Position numbers and translations under genes: made by a program | Origin: Aquificales bacterium | Lineage (GTDB): Bacteria; Aquificota; Aquificia; Aquificales; QOAS01 | NCBI GenBank assembly: GCA_027035985.1 | Contig: JALVTI010000173.1 | Span: forward strand, 1 to 14,973 | Reading direction: 5' to 3' | DNA: 14,973 nt | Part shown: one piece after another, positions 14,837 to 14,973 of the stretch | Layout of the letters: the number at the start of each line of letters is the position of its first letter | Numbering within the stretch: the stretch's first letter is position 1 | The notes under the pieces: generated by a model | The model's database searches: none | What the model saw: the letters and a program-made list of their open reading frames with translations, nothing else | Told to the model about the DNA's origin: nothing

Positions 14837-14973
14837 TTAACTTTCTTTTATTTCATAATCCCATTCCACGGTAGCCGTAGCCTTCAACATAGCGGAGACG
14901 GAACAATACTTCTCCATAGAGAGTTTTATTGCCTGTTCTACAGCTTTTTGGGGTAAATTTCCTTTAAAAAAGT
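14837..14973 (-). CDS. OsmC/Ohr-family protein, C-terminal part
   Basis: Only the last 44 residues are in the window; the start lies beyond the right edge. The visible sequence (KAVEQAIKLSMEKYCSVSAM, then a beta strand ATATVEWDYEI) matches the end of OsmC-family proteins. In that family a helix carries the second redox cysteine, here the Cys in KYCSVSAM, and the last strand closes the fold. Members reduce organic hydroperoxides or respond to osmotic and oxidative stress. Which subfamily this belongs to cannot be told without the first cysteine. The TAA stop shares TTAA with the stop of the wzz-like gene. Confidence 0.68.
   Translation of the reverse strand, partial: FFKGNLPQKAVEQAIKLSMEKYCSVSAMLKATATVEWDYEIKES

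Larger units (their letters stand above)
13922..14840 (+). pseudogene. Wzz-like polysaccharide chain-length determinant, decayed
   Basis: Pieced together, this gene gives a Wzz-type inner-membrane protein of about 305 residues that would regulate O-antigen or capsule chain length. The N-terminal piece has EDDEIDLYKLWLILKKRFKW, a membrane span and PPVYKTGAAIYP. The middle piece has VIKNLNLLPILFPDKWD and then SVKQDKNTKVVKLSVEFPKN with a predicted coiled coil. The C-terminal piece has PPYIPDKKKPYKPKKG and a second span ending in IEWLENLKEQREKS. Three breaks separate them: an in-frame TAA at 14243-14245, a frame change at an A8 run (14350-14357, one A short), and another at an A7 run (14622-14628, one A short). 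The gene is much AT-richer than its neighbours, which suggests transfer. Its final TAA overlaps the OsmC-family stop in TTAA. Sequencing error at homopolymers or slippage-based expression are alternatives. Confidence 0.8.

Overview
The window reads as a compact bacterial chromosome segment, most likely from a thermophilic Aquificota-type organism. That placement is inference: it rests on the long RpoB with an extra N-terminal zinc-ribbon-like insertion, Lys/Glu/Arg-rich proteins, very tight packing and the mix of housekeeping genes. No rRNA, tRNA, CRISPR array, insertion sequence or phage gene was seen, and no gap without a gene exceeds about 90 bases.

Left part (1-7333, all minus strand): the 5' portion of rpoB (C-terminus off the left edge), preceded in transcription order by an AT-rich flagellar run flgE-fliL-fliO-fliP. 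The rpoB start has its own well-formed sigma-70-type promoter just after fliP, so it can be transcribed apart from the flagellar genes. The flagellar block is visibly AT-richer than rpoB on one side and queE on the other. rplJ/rplL, the usual upstream neighbours of rpoB, are absent here.

Middle part (7419-11965): queE (7-deazaguanine biosynthesis) followed by two very small membrane proteins on the plus strand; argB (arginine biosynthesis) on the minus strand; then, divergent from argB, a long YyaL/DUF255 thioredoxin-like protein and a short membrane-anchored thioredoxin-fold protein on the plus strand.

Right part (11962-14973): rpsQ and a PheT-like gene on the minus strand, a decayed wzz-like polysaccharide chain-length gene on the plus strand (AT-rich, with stop/frameshift lesions at A-tracts), and the 3' end of an OsmC-family gene on the minus strand.

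The most unusual points are: (1) the PheT-like protein ends at 508 residues inside the B5 domain and carries a different C-terminal tail, lacking the B6-B8 modules; (2) all three convergent gene junctions overlap by exactly the same 4 bp, TTAA, giving a double TAA stop; (3) an ACCCTTTAA inverted repeat between argB and yyaL and a related hairpin in front of the thioredoxin gene; (4) a 36-codon membrane-protein gene with a strong ribosome binding site, overlapping the gene before it.
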